DNA of 64,000 nt from a bacterium (GTDB taxonomy: Bacteria > Oederibacteriota > CAKKQC01). Position numbers and translations under genes: made by a program. Positions 33,711-42,288 of the stretch are shown here, piece after piece (position 1 is the stretch's first letter; each line of letters starts with the position of its first letter). Below the pieces are notes generated by a model, which was given only the letters and a program-made list of their open reading frames with translations, did no database searches and was not told where the DNA came from. The stretch spans positions 99,035 to 163,034 of the forward strand of contig CAKKQC010000012.1 in assembly GCA_919901855.1 (NCBI GenBank), written 5' to 3'.

Positions 33711-34052
33711 ATGAAGACGCCGGTCGTCTACTGGGTGGTGCAGGTCTGGGCCGCGCTCCTGTTCGTGGGGCTCTCGATCCCGTTCATCCTCGGCAAGATC
33801 CCGCCCAACGCCGTCGCCGGCTTCCGCACCGCGAAAACCATGTCCAACCCCGGGGTCTGGTACGAAGCCAACCGCATCATGGGCTGGGACCTCCTCTGGG
33901 CCGGCTCCGCCATGCTCGCCGCCCTCGTCACCACCTGGTTCTTCCGTGGCTCCATCCCGTTCCTCACCATCACCTTCATCCACGTCGGCGTCACCCTCAC
34001 CGCCATCACCGCCATGGTCGTCCACGGCCTCTGGCGCCTCTCGAAGCTGTGA
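33711..34052 (+). CDS. SdpI/YfhL-family small membrane protein
   Basis: About 113 residues with three hydrophobic helices. The segment IPPNAVAGFRTAKTMSNPG followed by WYEANRIMGWD is the SdpI-family signature (family pattern I-P-P-N-x-x-x-G-F-R-T). SdpI in Bacillus gives immunity to a killing factor, but the wider family has no fixed role. The start is set by the promoter, whose -10 box overlaps the alternative ATG at 33702. Confidence 0.75.
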   Translation: MKTPVVYWVVQVWAALLFVGLSIPFILGKIPPNAVAGFRTAKTMSNPGVWYEANRIMGWDLLWAGSAMLAALVTTWFFRGSIPFLTITFIHVGVTLTAITAMVVHGLWRLSKL

Positions 34053-34060
34053 CGAAATAA

Positions 34061-34081
34061 GATATCTGCCATTGATATCTG
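34061..34081. promoter_or_regulatory. Direct-repeat operator, GATATCTG twice
   Basis: GATATCTG at 34061-34068 and 34074-34081, 13 bases apart start to start. The second copy overlaps the -35 box. A likely binding site for the ribbon-helix-helix antitoxin encoded downstream. Confidence 0.5.
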
Positions 34082-34100
34082 TCCTCCCCGGCGCTAGCAT
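34072..34100 (+). promoter_or_regulatory. Promoter of antitoxin/PIN pair
   Basis: TTGATA (34072-34077), 17-base spacer, TAGCAT (34095-34100), and the ATG 6 bases later. Both boxes and the spacing are close to the sigma-70 consensus; the mRNA would be leaderless. Confidence 0.6.
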
Positions 34101-34106
34101 GAAGTC

Positions 34107-34388
34107 ATGACACGCATTCTCGTGAACGTGAAGGAGGATGAGCTGGCCGCGGCGGATGCCGCCGCCAAGCGTCTCGGCGTGTCCCGGTCCGAGGTGGTCC
34201 GCCGGGCCCTGGCGCGGTTTGTGTCCGGCAAGGAAGCCCCCGTCGAGTCGGTCGAGGAGCGGCTTCGGAGGGTGAACCGGGTGCTGGAGGAGATGAAGGA
34301 GTCCGGGAGGCAGATGAAGAAGATCGACCCGACGTGGGACCCGGTCGCGCTCATCCGGGCGCACCGGGACGGGAAGATCCGGCTCTGA
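34107..34388 (+). CDS. Ribbon-helix-helix antitoxin (VapB-like)
   Basis: A 93-residue protein with MTRILVNVKEDELAAADAA, then KRLGVSRSEVVRRALARF, a CopG/Arc-type ribbon-helix-helix, and a charged C-terminal toxin-binding tail. It lies directly ahead of a PIN-domain gene. Repeats in its promoter at 34061-34081 suggest autoregulation. Confidence 0.8.
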   Translation: MTRILVNVKEDELAAADAAAKRLGVSRSEVVRRALARFVSGKEAPVESVEERLRRVNRVLEEMKESGRQMKKIDPTWDPVALIRAHRDGKIRL

Positions 34389-34447
34389 AACGCCGCGTTT
34401 GCCGGTTCGCGGCGGCGGAGTCCTCCGCCCCCTGGGGCTCGCGTTTC

Positions 34448-34855
34448 GTGCTCGACGCCTCGGTCGCGGTGAAGATCTATCTGGAGGAAGTGGGCAGCGA
34501 CCTCGCCCGTCAGCTTCCTCGCCGCATCGTCACCGGGGAGACCGTCCTCCTGGCGCCGGAGCTGGTGCGCGTCGAGCTCGCTGGTGCCCTGCTCCGCGTC
34601 CGGGGCCCGGATTGGCGAAGCGTGCAGGCGGACATGGCCCGGTTCGAGGTGCTCGGGATCACGCTCCATCCGCTGACGGCGGAGTTGGCGTCGTCCGCCG
34701 TCCGCATTGCCGGCGAGCACAATCTCAGGGTCGCCGATGCCGTGTATGCGGCGCTGGCCGAGCGGTCCGGGTGCGCCGTGGTCTCGGCGGACGCCGACTT
34801 CGTCCGCCGGCTGGCCGGCACCGGACTCGCAGTCTCCCTCTCGTCTCTGCGATAA
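34448..34855 (+). CDS. PIN-domain toxin (VapC-like)
   Basis: The PIN fold is clear: LDASVAVKIYLEE at the start with the first catalytic Asp, PELVRVELAGALLR with a Glu, LRVADAVYAALAE with a central Asp, and VVSADADFVRRL with the closing Asp. VapC enzymes cut tRNA or rRNA. The GTG at 34448 is chosen because it places the first strand at the N-terminus as in other VapC. The open frame runs back to 34334, but that part overlaps the antitoxin gene and reads as low-complexity sequence. Confidence 0.75.
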   Translation: MLDASVAVKIYLEEVGSDLARQLPRRIVTGETVLLAPELVRVELAGALLRVRGPDWRSVQADMARFEVLGITLHPLTAELASSAVRIAGEHNLRVADAVYAALAERSGCAVVSADADFVRRLAGTGLAVSLSSLR

Positions 34856-34863
34856 TCCCCGGG

Positions 34864-37347
34864 ATGATCTCCTCGAGCTCCCTCGACGGCGCCTGGAAGC
34901 TCTGCTGGCGCAGCGGCCAGCGCGGCCGGACCCGGTTCGTCGTCGACGGCCGCATCGTCGCGGACCGCTACCTCGACGCCACCGTGCCCGGCGAGGTCCA
35001 CCTCGACCTCCTCAAGGCCGGCTGGATCGCGGACCCGTATGTCGGGACGAACGTCCTCGCCGCCCGCTGGGTCGAGGAGATGGTCTGGACGTACCGGCGG
35101 GAGCTGTCCGTGCCTGCGGCGGCCCGAAGGGGCAGGATGTGGTTGGTCTTTGATCGGTTGGACTTGGCTGCGAAGATCATGCTCAACGGCGAGACGGTGG
35201 GCGAGCACCACAACACCTTCTACCTCTGCCGCGTCGAGGTCACGGGGAAGCTGAAGCCCGGCCGCAACGTCCTCGAGGTCGAGATCGAGTCCGGGCTCTT
35301 CTCCGTCTCCGACAAGCTCAACGGTGGGTACGAGTACACGCGCGACCAGGCCCTCCACAAGCGCCACTGGCTCCGGAAGCCCCAGAGCCAGTTCGAGTGG
35401 GACTGGTCCCCGCGGCTCCTGAACGTCGGGATCACGGGGTCCGTCCGGCTCGAGTGGACGACCGCTCCCGTCCGCGTGGACCAGCTCGTGCCGCTCGTGA
35501 CCGTGGCCGAGGACCTGCGCTCCGCGGCCGTCCGGACCCGGGTCTTCGTCGAGGGGCTCGGCCCCAAGCCCGTGCAGGGGACCCTCTCGGTCTCCGTCGC
35601 CGGCCGGACCGCGACGTTGCCCGTCACGATCCAGTCGGGTCTGCACCCGGTCGAGGTCGTGGTCGATGTGCCCCACCCCAAGCTCTGGTGGCCCGTGGGC
35701 CACGGCGACCAGCCGCTCTACCCCCTCCGTGCGGAGCTCAAGGTGGGCGGCCGGTCCGTGGGCGTGCGCACGGCCAAGGTCGGGTTCCGCCACGTCCGGG
35801 TCAACCAGGAGCTCCACCCCCAGGGCGGCCGGTACTTCGTGATCGAGGTCAACCACCGCCCGATCTTCGTCAAGGGCGGGAACCTCGTCCCGGCTGACAT
35901 GATCACGGCGGCGCTGGACGCCAAGCGGTACCAGGGACTCGTCGATCGCGCCCTCGAGGCGAACTTCAACATGCTCCGGGTCTGGGGTGGCGGGCTGTAC
36001 GAGGCCGACGAGCTATTCGCCCTCTGCGACGAGAAGGGGATCCTGGTCTGGCAGGAGTTCATCTACGCCTGCGCCAAGTACCCGATGACCGACGGCGCGT
36101 TCTTCGAGGACGTGAAGCGGGAAGCCCGGTACCAGGTCCGGCGGCTGGCCTCCCACCCCAGCCTCGTCGTCTGGTGCGGCAACAACGAGATGGAGGCCGG
36201 GAACTGGGAGTGGGGGTACGACACCGGCCCGACCCCGATGCCCGACCACGCCTTCTTCCACAACGCGCTCCCGCGGCTCCTCCACGAGGAGGACCCCACC
36301 CGCTATTACCAGCCCTCGTCCCCGTTCTCGCCGGACGGCCAGATTCCCAACAAGCCGGACAGGGGGGACCAGCACCCGTGGTCGATCGGGTTCAACGAGA
36401 CCGACTTCCGGGGCTATCGAAAGATGATCGACCGGTTCCCGAACGAGGGCGGGATCATGGGCCCCTGTGCGCGCCCGACCGTGGCCGCCTGCCTGCCGGG
36501 GGGCAAGCTCACGCACCCGGACTCGCCGGGCTGGCAGGTGCACGAGAACGCGATCTCGGATTGGGAGACCCCCAAGCCCGTGGACCGGATGCTGGAGCAG
36601 TGGCTGGGCAAGCGAAGGGCCGCCATGACCCTCGACGACTGGGTCTACTGGGGCGGCGTCGTGCAGGGCGAGGGGCTCTCGGAGTACATCCGCAACTTCC
36701 GCCGGCGCATGTTCTCCTCCGCCTCCGCGATCTTCTGGATGTACAACGACTGCTGGCCCGCGGTCCGGAGCTGGACGATCCTGGACTACTACCAGCGCCG
36801 GACGCCCTCGTTCCACCCCGTCCGCCGCGCCTTCGCCCCCGTGGCCGTGGCCGTGACCCGCGAGGACGACTGTGTCCGCGTCTGGGGCATCAACGAGACC
36901 CAGGCAATAGCCGGCGGCACGCTCCGGTACGGAATCATGTCGCTCAAGGGCAAGTACCCGATGGACGAGTCCCGGCCGTTCCTCCTCAAGCCCAACGCCT
37001 CCACGCTCCTCGCCGAGTTCGACGGCAAGCGCTGGGACCGGCTGGGCGTGAAGTCCCATATTGCTTTTGCCCGTCTTTCCGACGGTGACCGCGAAGTCGC
37101 CCGCGACCGCCTCTTCCTCCCGTTCTTCCGCGAGATGTCATGGTCCCGCCCCCGCGTCTCCGTCCGTCTTGCCGGTGGCAAGGCCATCTTCTCCTGTTCT
37201 TCGTTCGCCTGGCGCGTCTGCCTTGATCTCGACGGCGAGACGCGCCTCCCCGACAACTTCTTCGACATCTGGCCCGGCATCCCCGTGGTTCTCCCCTGGC
37301 CCCGCTCCCTCGGTCGCCCCAAGATCCTCCGTGTGGGTAATCTCTAG
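34864..37347 (+). CDS. Beta-mannosidase-like glycoside hydrolase family 2
   Basis: An 827-residue GH2 enzyme of beta-mannosidase build: N-terminal sugar-binding jelly roll (VPGEVHLDLLKAGWI, LVFDRLDLAAKIMLNG), Ig-like domain, TIM barrel (LVPADMITAALDAKR, NMLRVWGGGLYE) and C-terminal beta domain. The acid/base Glu is E442 in CGNNEMEAG and the likely nucleophile is E528 in PNEGGIMG. There is no signal peptide, so it acts on imported oligosaccharides. A GATAAT box lies 7 bases before the ATG. It follows the PIN gene by 8 bases. Confidence 0.88.
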   Translation: MISSSSLDGAWKLCWRSGQRGRTRFVVDGRIVADRYLDATVPGEVHLDLLKAGWIADPYVGTNVLAARWVEEMVWTYRRELSVPAAARRGRMWLVFDRLDLAAKIMLNGETVGEHHNTFYLCRVEVTGKLKPGRNVLEVEIESGLFSVSDKLNGGYEYTRDQALHKRHWLRKPQSQFEWDWSPRLLNVGITGSVRLEWTTAPVRVDQLVPLVTVAEDLRSAAVRTRVFVEGLGPKPVQGTLSVSVAGRTATLPVTIQSGLHPVEVVVDVPHPKLWWPVGHGDQPLYPLRAELKVGGRSVGVRTAKVGFRHVRVNQELHPQGGRYFVIEVNHRPIFVKGGNLVPADMITAALDAKRYQGLVDRALEANFNMLRVWGGGLYEADELFALCDEKGILVWQEFIYACAKYPMTDGAFFEDVKREARYQVRRLASHPSLVVWCGNNEMEAGNWEWGYDTGPTPMPDHAFFHNALPRLLHEEDPTRYYQPSSPFSPDGQIPNKPDRGDQHPWSIGFNETDFRGYRKMIDRFPNEGGIMGPCARPTVAACLPGGKLTHPDSPGWQVHENAISDWETPKPVDRMLEQWLGKRRAAMTLDDWVYWGGVVQGEGLSEYIRNFRRRMFSSASAIFWMYNDCWPAVRSWTILDYYQRRTPSFHPVRRAFAPVAVAVTREDDCVRVWGINETQAIAGGTLRYGIMSLKGKYPMDESRPFLLKPNASTLLAEFDGKRWDRLGVKSHIAFARLSDGDREVARDRLFLPFFREMSWSRPRVSVRLAGGKAIFSCSSFAWRVCLDLDGETRLPDNFFDIWPGIPVVLPWPRSLGRPKILRVGNL

Positions 37348-37383
37348 GCGGAATCGTGATTTCGGTGTGATACGATCGAGATG

Positions 37384-37638
37384 ATGCACGAGTACCTCAT
37401 CCCCATCACGATCAAGGAGCTAGAAGAGGGCGGCTTCTTGGCCACCAGCGATGTCCTGCAGGGGCTGGTCGCGCAAGGCCGCACCATCGCGGAGACCATG
37501 GAGATCGCGCAGGATGTCGCCCGCAAGCTCATCGAGTCCTGCCTCGAGCACGGCGATCCGCTGCCTCGCGGACTGCCACGCAACGGGTCCCGGAAGGCAT
37601 CCGTCAAACTCGTCATCCCGGTGGCCGCGGGAGGGTGA
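37384..37638 (+). CDS. hicB: HicB-family antitoxin
   Basis: An 84-residue protein with the HicB partial RNase-H-like fold: YLIPITIKELEEGGFLATS, then VLQGLVAQGRTIAETM and a helix. A TACGAT box lies 7 bases before the ATG at 37384, which is preferred to the ATG at 37381. Its stop overlaps the GTG of the hicA gene. Here the antitoxin gene comes first, the reverse of the classical hicAB order. Confidence 0.85.
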   Translation: MHEYLIPITIKELEEGGFLATSDVLQGLVAQGRTIAETMEIAQDVARKLIESCLEHGDPLPRGLPRNGSRKASVKLVIPVAAGG

Positions 37639-37862
37639 GCCGGCTTCCGGCCCTCACCGCTTCCCAGGTCCTGAGGAAGCTGCGGCGGGCTGGATTCGTG
37701 TTCGACCGTCAGGCCAAGGGCAGCCACGAGATCTGGTACCATCCCGCCAGCAAGCGTCGCACCGTCGTACCCAACCACCCGGGCCGGACTCTACCCAAAG
37801 GCACGCTCTCCGCGATCATCGAACAGGCCGGTCTCGCTCTGGACGAGTTCCTCAAGCTCTGA
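37635..37862 (+). CDS. hicA: HicA-family mRNA interferase toxin
   Basis: A 75-residue double-stranded RNA-binding-like protein: LTASQVLRKLRRAGFVFDRQ, then KGSHEIWYHP with the catalytic His of HicA, and VVPNHPGRTLPKGTLSAII. This is a complete, typical HicA. It is translationally coupled to hicB through a GTG/TGA overlap. Confidence 0.92.
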   Translation: MSRLPALTASQVLRKLRRAGFVFDRQAKGSHEIWYHPASKRRTVVPNHPGRTLPKGTLSAIIEQAGLALDEFLKL

Positions 37863-37879
37863 GTTGGCAGGTGAGACGA

Positions 37880-38122
37880 ATGACGACCGTGACGGCAACC
37901 CAGGCTCGCGCAAGCCTTCCCGAACTCCTCGACCAGGTTGGCGACTCCCACCAGCCGGTCCTGATCACGGGTCGCCGTCGCAACGCTGTCCTGCTTTCAC
38001 GGGAACATTACCGAGCCCTCCAGGACACGGCCTTCCTCCTGGGTGCTCCGGGAATGCGGAAGTCACTTCTCGCCGCCAAGAAGGCACCCCTGAGGAGTTA
38101 CACGAAGACCCGACCCCGGTGA
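37880..38122 (+). CDS. Phd/YefM-type antitoxin without adjacent toxin
   Basis: An 80-residue protein: MTTVTATQARASLPELLDQV, then PVLITGRRRNAVLLSREHY, the Phd/YefM fold. It starts 17 bases after hicA, but no Doc, YoeB or RelE gene follows; a 246-bp palindrome lies in the space where a toxin gene would be expected. It may be an orphan regulator, or the toxin may have been lost. Confidence 0.8.
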   Translation: MTTVTATQARASLPELLDQVGDSHQPVLITGRRRNAVLLSREHYRALQDTAFLLGAPGMRKSLLAAKKAPLRSYTKTRPR

Positions 38123-38152
38123 GATGGCCGACATCGCGGCGGCGTAGGTGGA

Positions 38153-38398
38153 CCTGTCGGGCCGGAGAGAGGTCGTGAGGGAGTTGCGCCGACCGATTCG
38201 GAGTCGCCGGGCGGCCCGGTCGCGGACGGCCGACATGGGCCCACTGGCAGGCAGGGACTGCCCATCGGCGGCCGGACGCGACTGTCTGCGGGACGCCCTG
38301 GCGACGGAGAATGGCCGCTAGCCAAGGTCGGCGCCACAGCGAGGCAGCTTGGGCGTGACGCCGAGCGATCCCGAACGACCTCTCTCCGGCCCGACAGG
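38153..38398. repeat. 246-bp imperfect palindrome with 24-bp perfect terminal inverted repeats
   Basis: This is most of the 307-base gap between two genes. The outer arms 38153-38176 and 38375-38398 are perfect complements, beginning CCTGTCGGGCCGGAGAGAGG. Inner blocks also pair: GTCGCG/CGCGAC, CGGCCG/CGGCCG and ATGGGC/GCCCAT. The whole region could fold into one long hairpin. No clear target-site duplication was seen. A MITE-like element or a structured RNA are the two readings. Confidence 0.7.
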
Positions 38399-38429
38399 GG
38401 GTATGATCATGGCCTGGAGGTGATCCAAC

Positions 38430-40133
38430 ATGCCTAGTCCCTGGTGGGTGACCGACAACCTCGACAAGGTGTTCCCCGACTCCTCCCGCCCCGTCGACGC
38501 CCCGGCCGCCATCGAGCTCTGGGCTGGCCGCAACGAAACCGAGGACGCCCAGGTCGCCATCGCGGTTCCCAAGGACCGCCGGGTGAACCGGGCCACCTTC
38601 GCGTTCACGCCCCTCAAGGGCCCGCGGGGCCACTCGATTCCGGCTTCGTCCTGCCGCGCCTTCTGGGAGTGGTTCATCTACGTCCACGCGAACCCGCCCG
38701 CCAACACGGACCCCTCCACGTATTTGCGCAAGGCCCCCGCCTTCTTCCCCGACGCCTTCCAGGAGGACCCGGCCCCCACGCTCCAGGGCGGCGTGACCCA
38801 GCCGCTCTGGGTCTCGGTCCAGGTCCCCGAGGACGCCGCCGCCGGCGAGTACCGCGGCACGCTCACGATCTCCATGGACTTCCGCTACGGCTCCACCGAG
38901 ACCATCCGGATCCCGCTCCTCATCCACGTCTGGCCCTTCGCCCTCCCCTCCAAGCCCATGATGCACCAGACCGAGTGGTTCGACACGGGCGCGCTCGCCG
39001 ACTGGTACCACATCGCCCCGTGGAGCGAGGCGCACTGGGAGTGGATCGCGAAGGTCGCCAAGGACATGGCCGCGCACAAGCAGGACATGATCGGGACCTC
39101 TTTCCCCGACCTCGTGGGGGTGACCCGGACCCGGGCGGGCTCGCTCGAGTTCAACTTCCAGAAGCTCGACCGCTGGCTCGACATCTTCACCGCGGAGGGC
39201 ATCGACTGGATCGAAGGCATGCACGTGGCCGGACGCGTCGGCGACTGGACCTCCCAGATCGGGCTCGGCCGCTGGAGCCCGCGGGACGAGCACGGCGCCG
39301 CTATCGACACCTCCCGCCGGAAGATGTCCGACCGCCAGTTCGCCTTCTACGCCGAGGGCCTCCTCAAGGCCGTCCACCGGCACCTGAAGGAACGCGGCCT
39401 CGGGAAGACGTTCGTCCAGCATGTCGCCGACGAGCCGATCCCGGCGAACGAGAAGTCCTGGAAGGCCATCGCCTCCCAGGTCCGGCGCTGGATCCCGGGC
39501 GTCCGGACGATTGATGCCATTGAGAGCGAAGGCCTCCGCGGCTACTGCGACATCCAGGTGCCCCAGATCCAGGAGATCCACAAGCGCTCCACCCGCCCGT
39601 ATCCGGAAGAGCTCTGGAGCTACGTCTGCCTCTTCCCCCAGACCATCTACCCGAACCGGTTCCTGGACTACCCCTCGGTCCGGCACCGGATGATCTGGTG
39701 GCTCTCGTACTCGCTCAATCTCAAGGGCTTCCTGCACTGGGCCTACAGCGCGTGGAAAGTCTGGGGCTTCCCGAGCGAGGTCCCGCTCTCGCCCTGGTTC
39801 GACCTGACCGGCTCCTCTCATTACAGCGTCGACGTCCAGCCGCTCCCGGCGGGGGACACGCACATCGTCTATCCGGGTAGGCATTCGATCTGCTCCTCCA
39901 TCCGCTGGGAGGTCATCCGCAAGGGGTACGAGGACCACGCCCTGCTGACGATGCTCGACGCGGCCTGCCGGCATCCGAAGCGCAAGTCCGCTTCTGCCCT
40001 GCTTCCTGCGAGAGAGTTACTGCGGCAGATCCGTGACGACGTCGCCCGCGACCCCGCCCGCCACACGCGGAACCCGGTCGTCATGCTCAACGTCCGCCGT
40101 GCCGCGGGGGACTTGCTCTCGCGCCTGCAATGA
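38430..40133 (+). CDS. GH123 / DUF4091-like glycoside hydrolase
   Basis: A 567-residue protein. The N-terminal beta domain starts with WAGRNETEDAQVAIA and includes YRGTLTISM, the usual DUF6067/GH123 accessory domain. A barrel follows with the catalytic D334-E335 pair in VADEPIP, as in GH123 beta-N-acetylgalactosaminidases, and a DUF4091-like C-terminal part (MIWWLSYSLNLKGFLHWAY, EVIRKGYEDHALL). There is no signal peptide. A GGAGGTGATCC ribosome site precedes the ATG, and a TATGAT box lies at 38402-38407. Confidence 0.82.
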   Translation: MPSPWWVTDNLDKVFPDSSRPVDAPAAIELWAGRNETEDAQVAIAVPKDRRVNRATFAFTPLKGPRGHSIPASSCRAFWEWFIYVHANPPANTDPSTYLRKAPAFFPDAFQEDPAPTLQGGVTQPLWVSVQVPEDAAAGEYRGTLTISMDFRYGSTETIRIPLLIHVWPFALPSKPMMHQTEWFDTGALADWYHIAPWSEAHWEWIAKVAKDMAAHKQDMIGTSFPDLVGVTRTRAGSLEFNFQKLDRWLDIFTAEGIDWIEGMHVAGRVGDWTSQIGLGRWSPRDEHGAAIDTSRRKMSDRQFAFYAEGLLKAVHRHLKERGLGKTFVQHVADEPIPANEKSWKAIASQVRRWIPGVRTIDAIESEGLRGYCDIQVPQIQEIHKRSTRPYPEELWSYVCLFPQTIYPNRFLDYPSVRHRMIWWLSYSLNLKGFLHWAYSAWKVWGFPSEVPLSPWFDLTGSSHYSVDVQPLPAGDTHIVYPGRHSICSSIRWEVIRKGYEDHALLTMLDAACRHPKRKSASALLPARELLRQIRDDVARDPARHTRNPVVMLNVRRAAGDLLSRLQ

Positions 40134-40159
40134 CGTGAGAGTTCGGCGGGGACACGCAA

Positions 40160-41428
40160 GTGCTTGACCGCAGACTCACGGCACTGATTCCGGCGGCGTC
40201 AGCCCTCTTGGTCATGTTCTCTGCCCCTGCATGGGCCTTGGACAAGGAACTGGAGGAGGCTGAGCGGATGGTCGGTGAGGGCAGGTACTGCCGTGCCCTC
40301 GAGCTGATTGGCAAGGCGCCGATGAACATGGAACGAGACAACGCCATGGCCGTATCTCGCCTGGTGTCCCAGATGGCGCGAGACAGGGCCTTCCCCGCCA
40401 GGCTTCTCGCTGACACCACGTACTCTTCCACTGGCAAGGCAGTCGTTCTCGCGGACGCGTTGACGAACATGAGCTGTGTGGGTCAGTACGCAGAGGCGAG
40501 GATTCCGTGGGACCACCTCTACCGCATCCTCTACCTCACGGAGAAGCACTTCGGCCAGTTGGTTGTTCCCATCAACAGCAGTGCCGAGTGCAGCCTGGGC
40601 GGATCGGTCCTACTCACCATTGCGCACTATGCGGGCGTCTACGGTGGCGAAGGCGTGATCTCCCAGAACGAGAGTATCCGGATCGCCGAGGAGTGCCTCC
40701 AAGCCGTCTGCTCACGCTATGGGAAGCAGAAGGTGCGAGTGTGCTCGATATACATCTACGGCTCGGGTAGAGGCGACTCCCATGGCGCGCTGTACGACAT
40801 TGAGCTCCAGTTCAAGAAGGGCGACATTGCGTCGGGATGTAGGCGGGCGCAGCGGGCGTTGCACAGATACGCGAAGGACAAAGACTATGCTTTCGCCGCG
40901 GGCAAACACTTCGAAGTGGGGGTTGCGGATATCCTTTCCCGCCACGACACGCCAAGAGTCCTTCCGTTGTTGCGCGAGATCTACCGAACGAGCAGGCAGG
41001 AGGAATCGCGAGCGTATGCCCTAATGTCCATGGGAGACGTCCAGTGGAAGCTCGCTCAAGGGCCGAGGTTCAGGAACCTGAAGTGCATTCTCCGTGGAAG
41101 GTACTGGTACGGTCAGTGCAAAAGCACGATGGAGAAGCTTCTCGTGGAATTCAGGTACACATGCCAGTACTGCAATGAGCACGACGGCATAAGGTACTAC
41201 GGCCAGAGCGCGTTCAACCGGCTTCTCAGTGTGAACGGTGATTGGGGATGGCTCACATGGAACGAGCACACCGACCAGAAGGAGAGGCAAGCGCTTCTCG
41301 ACCGCGCGCATCAATACGTGAAGGACGTGTGCGATCATGCGAAGGCGCACTATCCTCACATGGTGGCATCGTCCGGGGCATATGATCGGTTGATGAGGGA
41401 GATGCTGAATGAACTGGGGATGCATTGA
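40160..41428 (+). CDS. Secreted helical-repeat protein of unknown function
   Basis: A 422-residue protein with a clear signal peptide (ALLVMFSAPAWA at the cleavage end), then many amphipathic helices with TPR-like character (EEAERMVGEGRYCRALELIG) and about a dozen Cys residues, consistent with an oxidising compartment. It starts with GTG. GC content and codon use are visibly lower than in the neighbours, which suggests transfer. I do not recognise a family. Confidence 0.55.
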   Translation: MLDRRLTALIPAASALLVMFSAPAWALDKELEEAERMVGEGRYCRALELIGKAPMNMERDNAMAVSRLVSQMARDRAFPARLLADTTYSSTGKAVVLADALTNMSCVGQYAEARIPWDHLYRILYLTEKHFGQLVVPINSSAECSLGGSVLLTIAHYAGVYGGEGVISQNESIRIAEECLQAVCSRYGKQKVRVCSIYIYGSGRGDSHGALYDIELQFKKGDIASGCRRAQRALHRYAKDKDYAFAAGKHFEVGVADILSRHDTPRVLPLLREIYRTSRQEESRAYALMSMGDVQWKLAQGPRFRNLKCILRGRYWYGQCKSTMEKLLVEFRYTCQYCNEHDGIRYYGQSAFNRLLSVNGDWGWLTWNEHTDQKERQALLDRAHQYVKDVCDHAKAHYPHMVASSGAYDRLMREMLNELGMH

Positions 41429-41441
41429 CCTTTCGTTTCTG

Positions 41442-41501
41442 GGAAGCCGAGAGGACGATTAGCTAGAAGAAGAGGGACACTCTTTCGATCGTGTGATTCG
41501 T
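41442..41501. repeat. Hairpin repeat family B, partial copy (left arm only)
   Basis: Shares the flank GGAAGCCGA...GGACGATTAG and the left arm starting GAGGGACACTCTTT with the full copies, but the right arm is missing. It lies between a transferred-looking gene and the TfoX-like gene. Confidence 0.55.
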
Positions 41502-41555
41502 GAGGGCAAGCATGCGGTTCCCGTCCCGTTCCCGGGGATGTGTGATAATCCTGCC

Positions 41556-41897
41556 ATGGCGAAGATAGACGAGCAGTTGGCGGGATTCGTGGAGGCGGCG
41601 CTCAAGGGAAACGGGACGGTCACCCGGAAGAAGATGTTCGGGGGGCTCTGCGTGCTCCTGAACGGGAACATGGTGGGGGGGATCATCGGCACTCGGCTCA
41701 TGCTGCGGGTCGGACCCGAAGCCTACGAAGCGGTCCTGAAGATGAAGGGGGCCGCCCCGATGACCTTCACCGGGCGACCCCTGAAGGGCATGGTCTACGC
41801 GGATTCCGGCGGGAAGTGGACGGCGGCGTCCGTCAGGCGCTGGATGTCCCCGGCCATTGCGTTCGTCAAGGCCCTGCCGAAGAAGAGGGCGAAGTAG
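41556..41897 (+). CDS. TfoX N-terminal domain protein
   Basis: A 113-residue protein with TRKKMFGGLCVLLNGNMVGG, then LMLRVGPEAYE and MTFTGRPLKGMVY, the pattern of the TfoX/Sxy N-terminal domain. Stand-alone copies of this domain are widespread; a competence role is not implied. A GATAAT box at 41544-41549 lies 6 bases before the ATG, so the mRNA is predicted leaderless. Confidence 0.85.
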   Translation: MAKIDEQLAGFVEAALKGNGTVTRKKMFGGLCVLLNGNMVGGIIGTRLMLRVGPEAYEAVLKMKGAAPMTFTGRPLKGMVYADSGGKWTAASVRRWMSPAIAFVKALPKKRAK

Positions 41898-41935
41898 CCC
41901 GTCACCCGGGGAACGCGAGGGGATGGGGTTGACGG

Positions 41936-41979
41936 TTTGCTCGGTATTGTGAGCAAATGTACTCAGGATCCTGAGCAAA
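41936..41979. promoter_or_regulatory. Cluster of TTTGCTC/GAGCAAA half-sites
   Basis: TTTGCTC at 41936-41942 and GAGCAAA at 41951-41957 form one inverted pair. GAGCAAA recurs at 41973-41979, overlapping the palindrome CTCAGGATCCTGAG. This looks like a multi-site operator. It sits in the 199-base gap before a toxin-antitoxin pair; nothing else is visible in that gap except a TAGAAT box near 42064. Confidence 0.45.
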
Positions 41980-42096
41980 CGGGAGGCACGCCCCGGCAGT
42001 CCGTCCTGGGGAAGGGAGCGATCGCGCGGTTCCGCGGGTTGGCAGGAGCTCAGACGGTGTCCTAGAATGATGGACAGCGTTGATTGAAGGAGGCGG

Positions 42097-42288
42097 ATGA
42101 TGCCGACGGCGAAGCAGGCGGTGGTGAAGATCCTCGCGGGGGTTCCTTCCGGCGCGTCGTTCGAGGAGATCCAGTACCGGATTTACGTCCGGGAGAAGAT
42201 TGAGAACCGCCTCGCGGTCAAGCGGAACGGCAACGTGGTCAGTCAAGAGGAAGTCGAGCGGCGGATGAGGAGATGGCTCGGAAAGTAG
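42097..42288 (+). CDS. Small antitoxin of a ParE-type pair
   Basis: A 63-residue protein ending QEEVERRMRRWLGK, with a helix SFEEIQYRIYVREKIE. It resembles small addiction-module antitoxins that sit before ParE genes. A GGAGG ribosome site precedes the ATG pair at 42097/42100. It overlaps the toxin gene by 16 bases. Confidence 0.7.
   Translation: MMPTAKQAVVKILAGVPSGASFEEIQYRIYVREKIENRLAVKRNGNVVSQEEVERRMRRWLGK

Noticed and set aside
34334..34447. N-terminal extension of the PIN toxin from the ATG at 34334
   Set aside because: It overlaps the antitoxin gene out of frame and reads as low-complexity; PIN proteins begin at the first strand, reached by the GTG at 34448.
38153..38398. A short coding gene within the palindrome
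   Set aside because: Frames in it have no start with ribosome site and read as Arg-rich strings on both strands; the pairing explains the sequence better.
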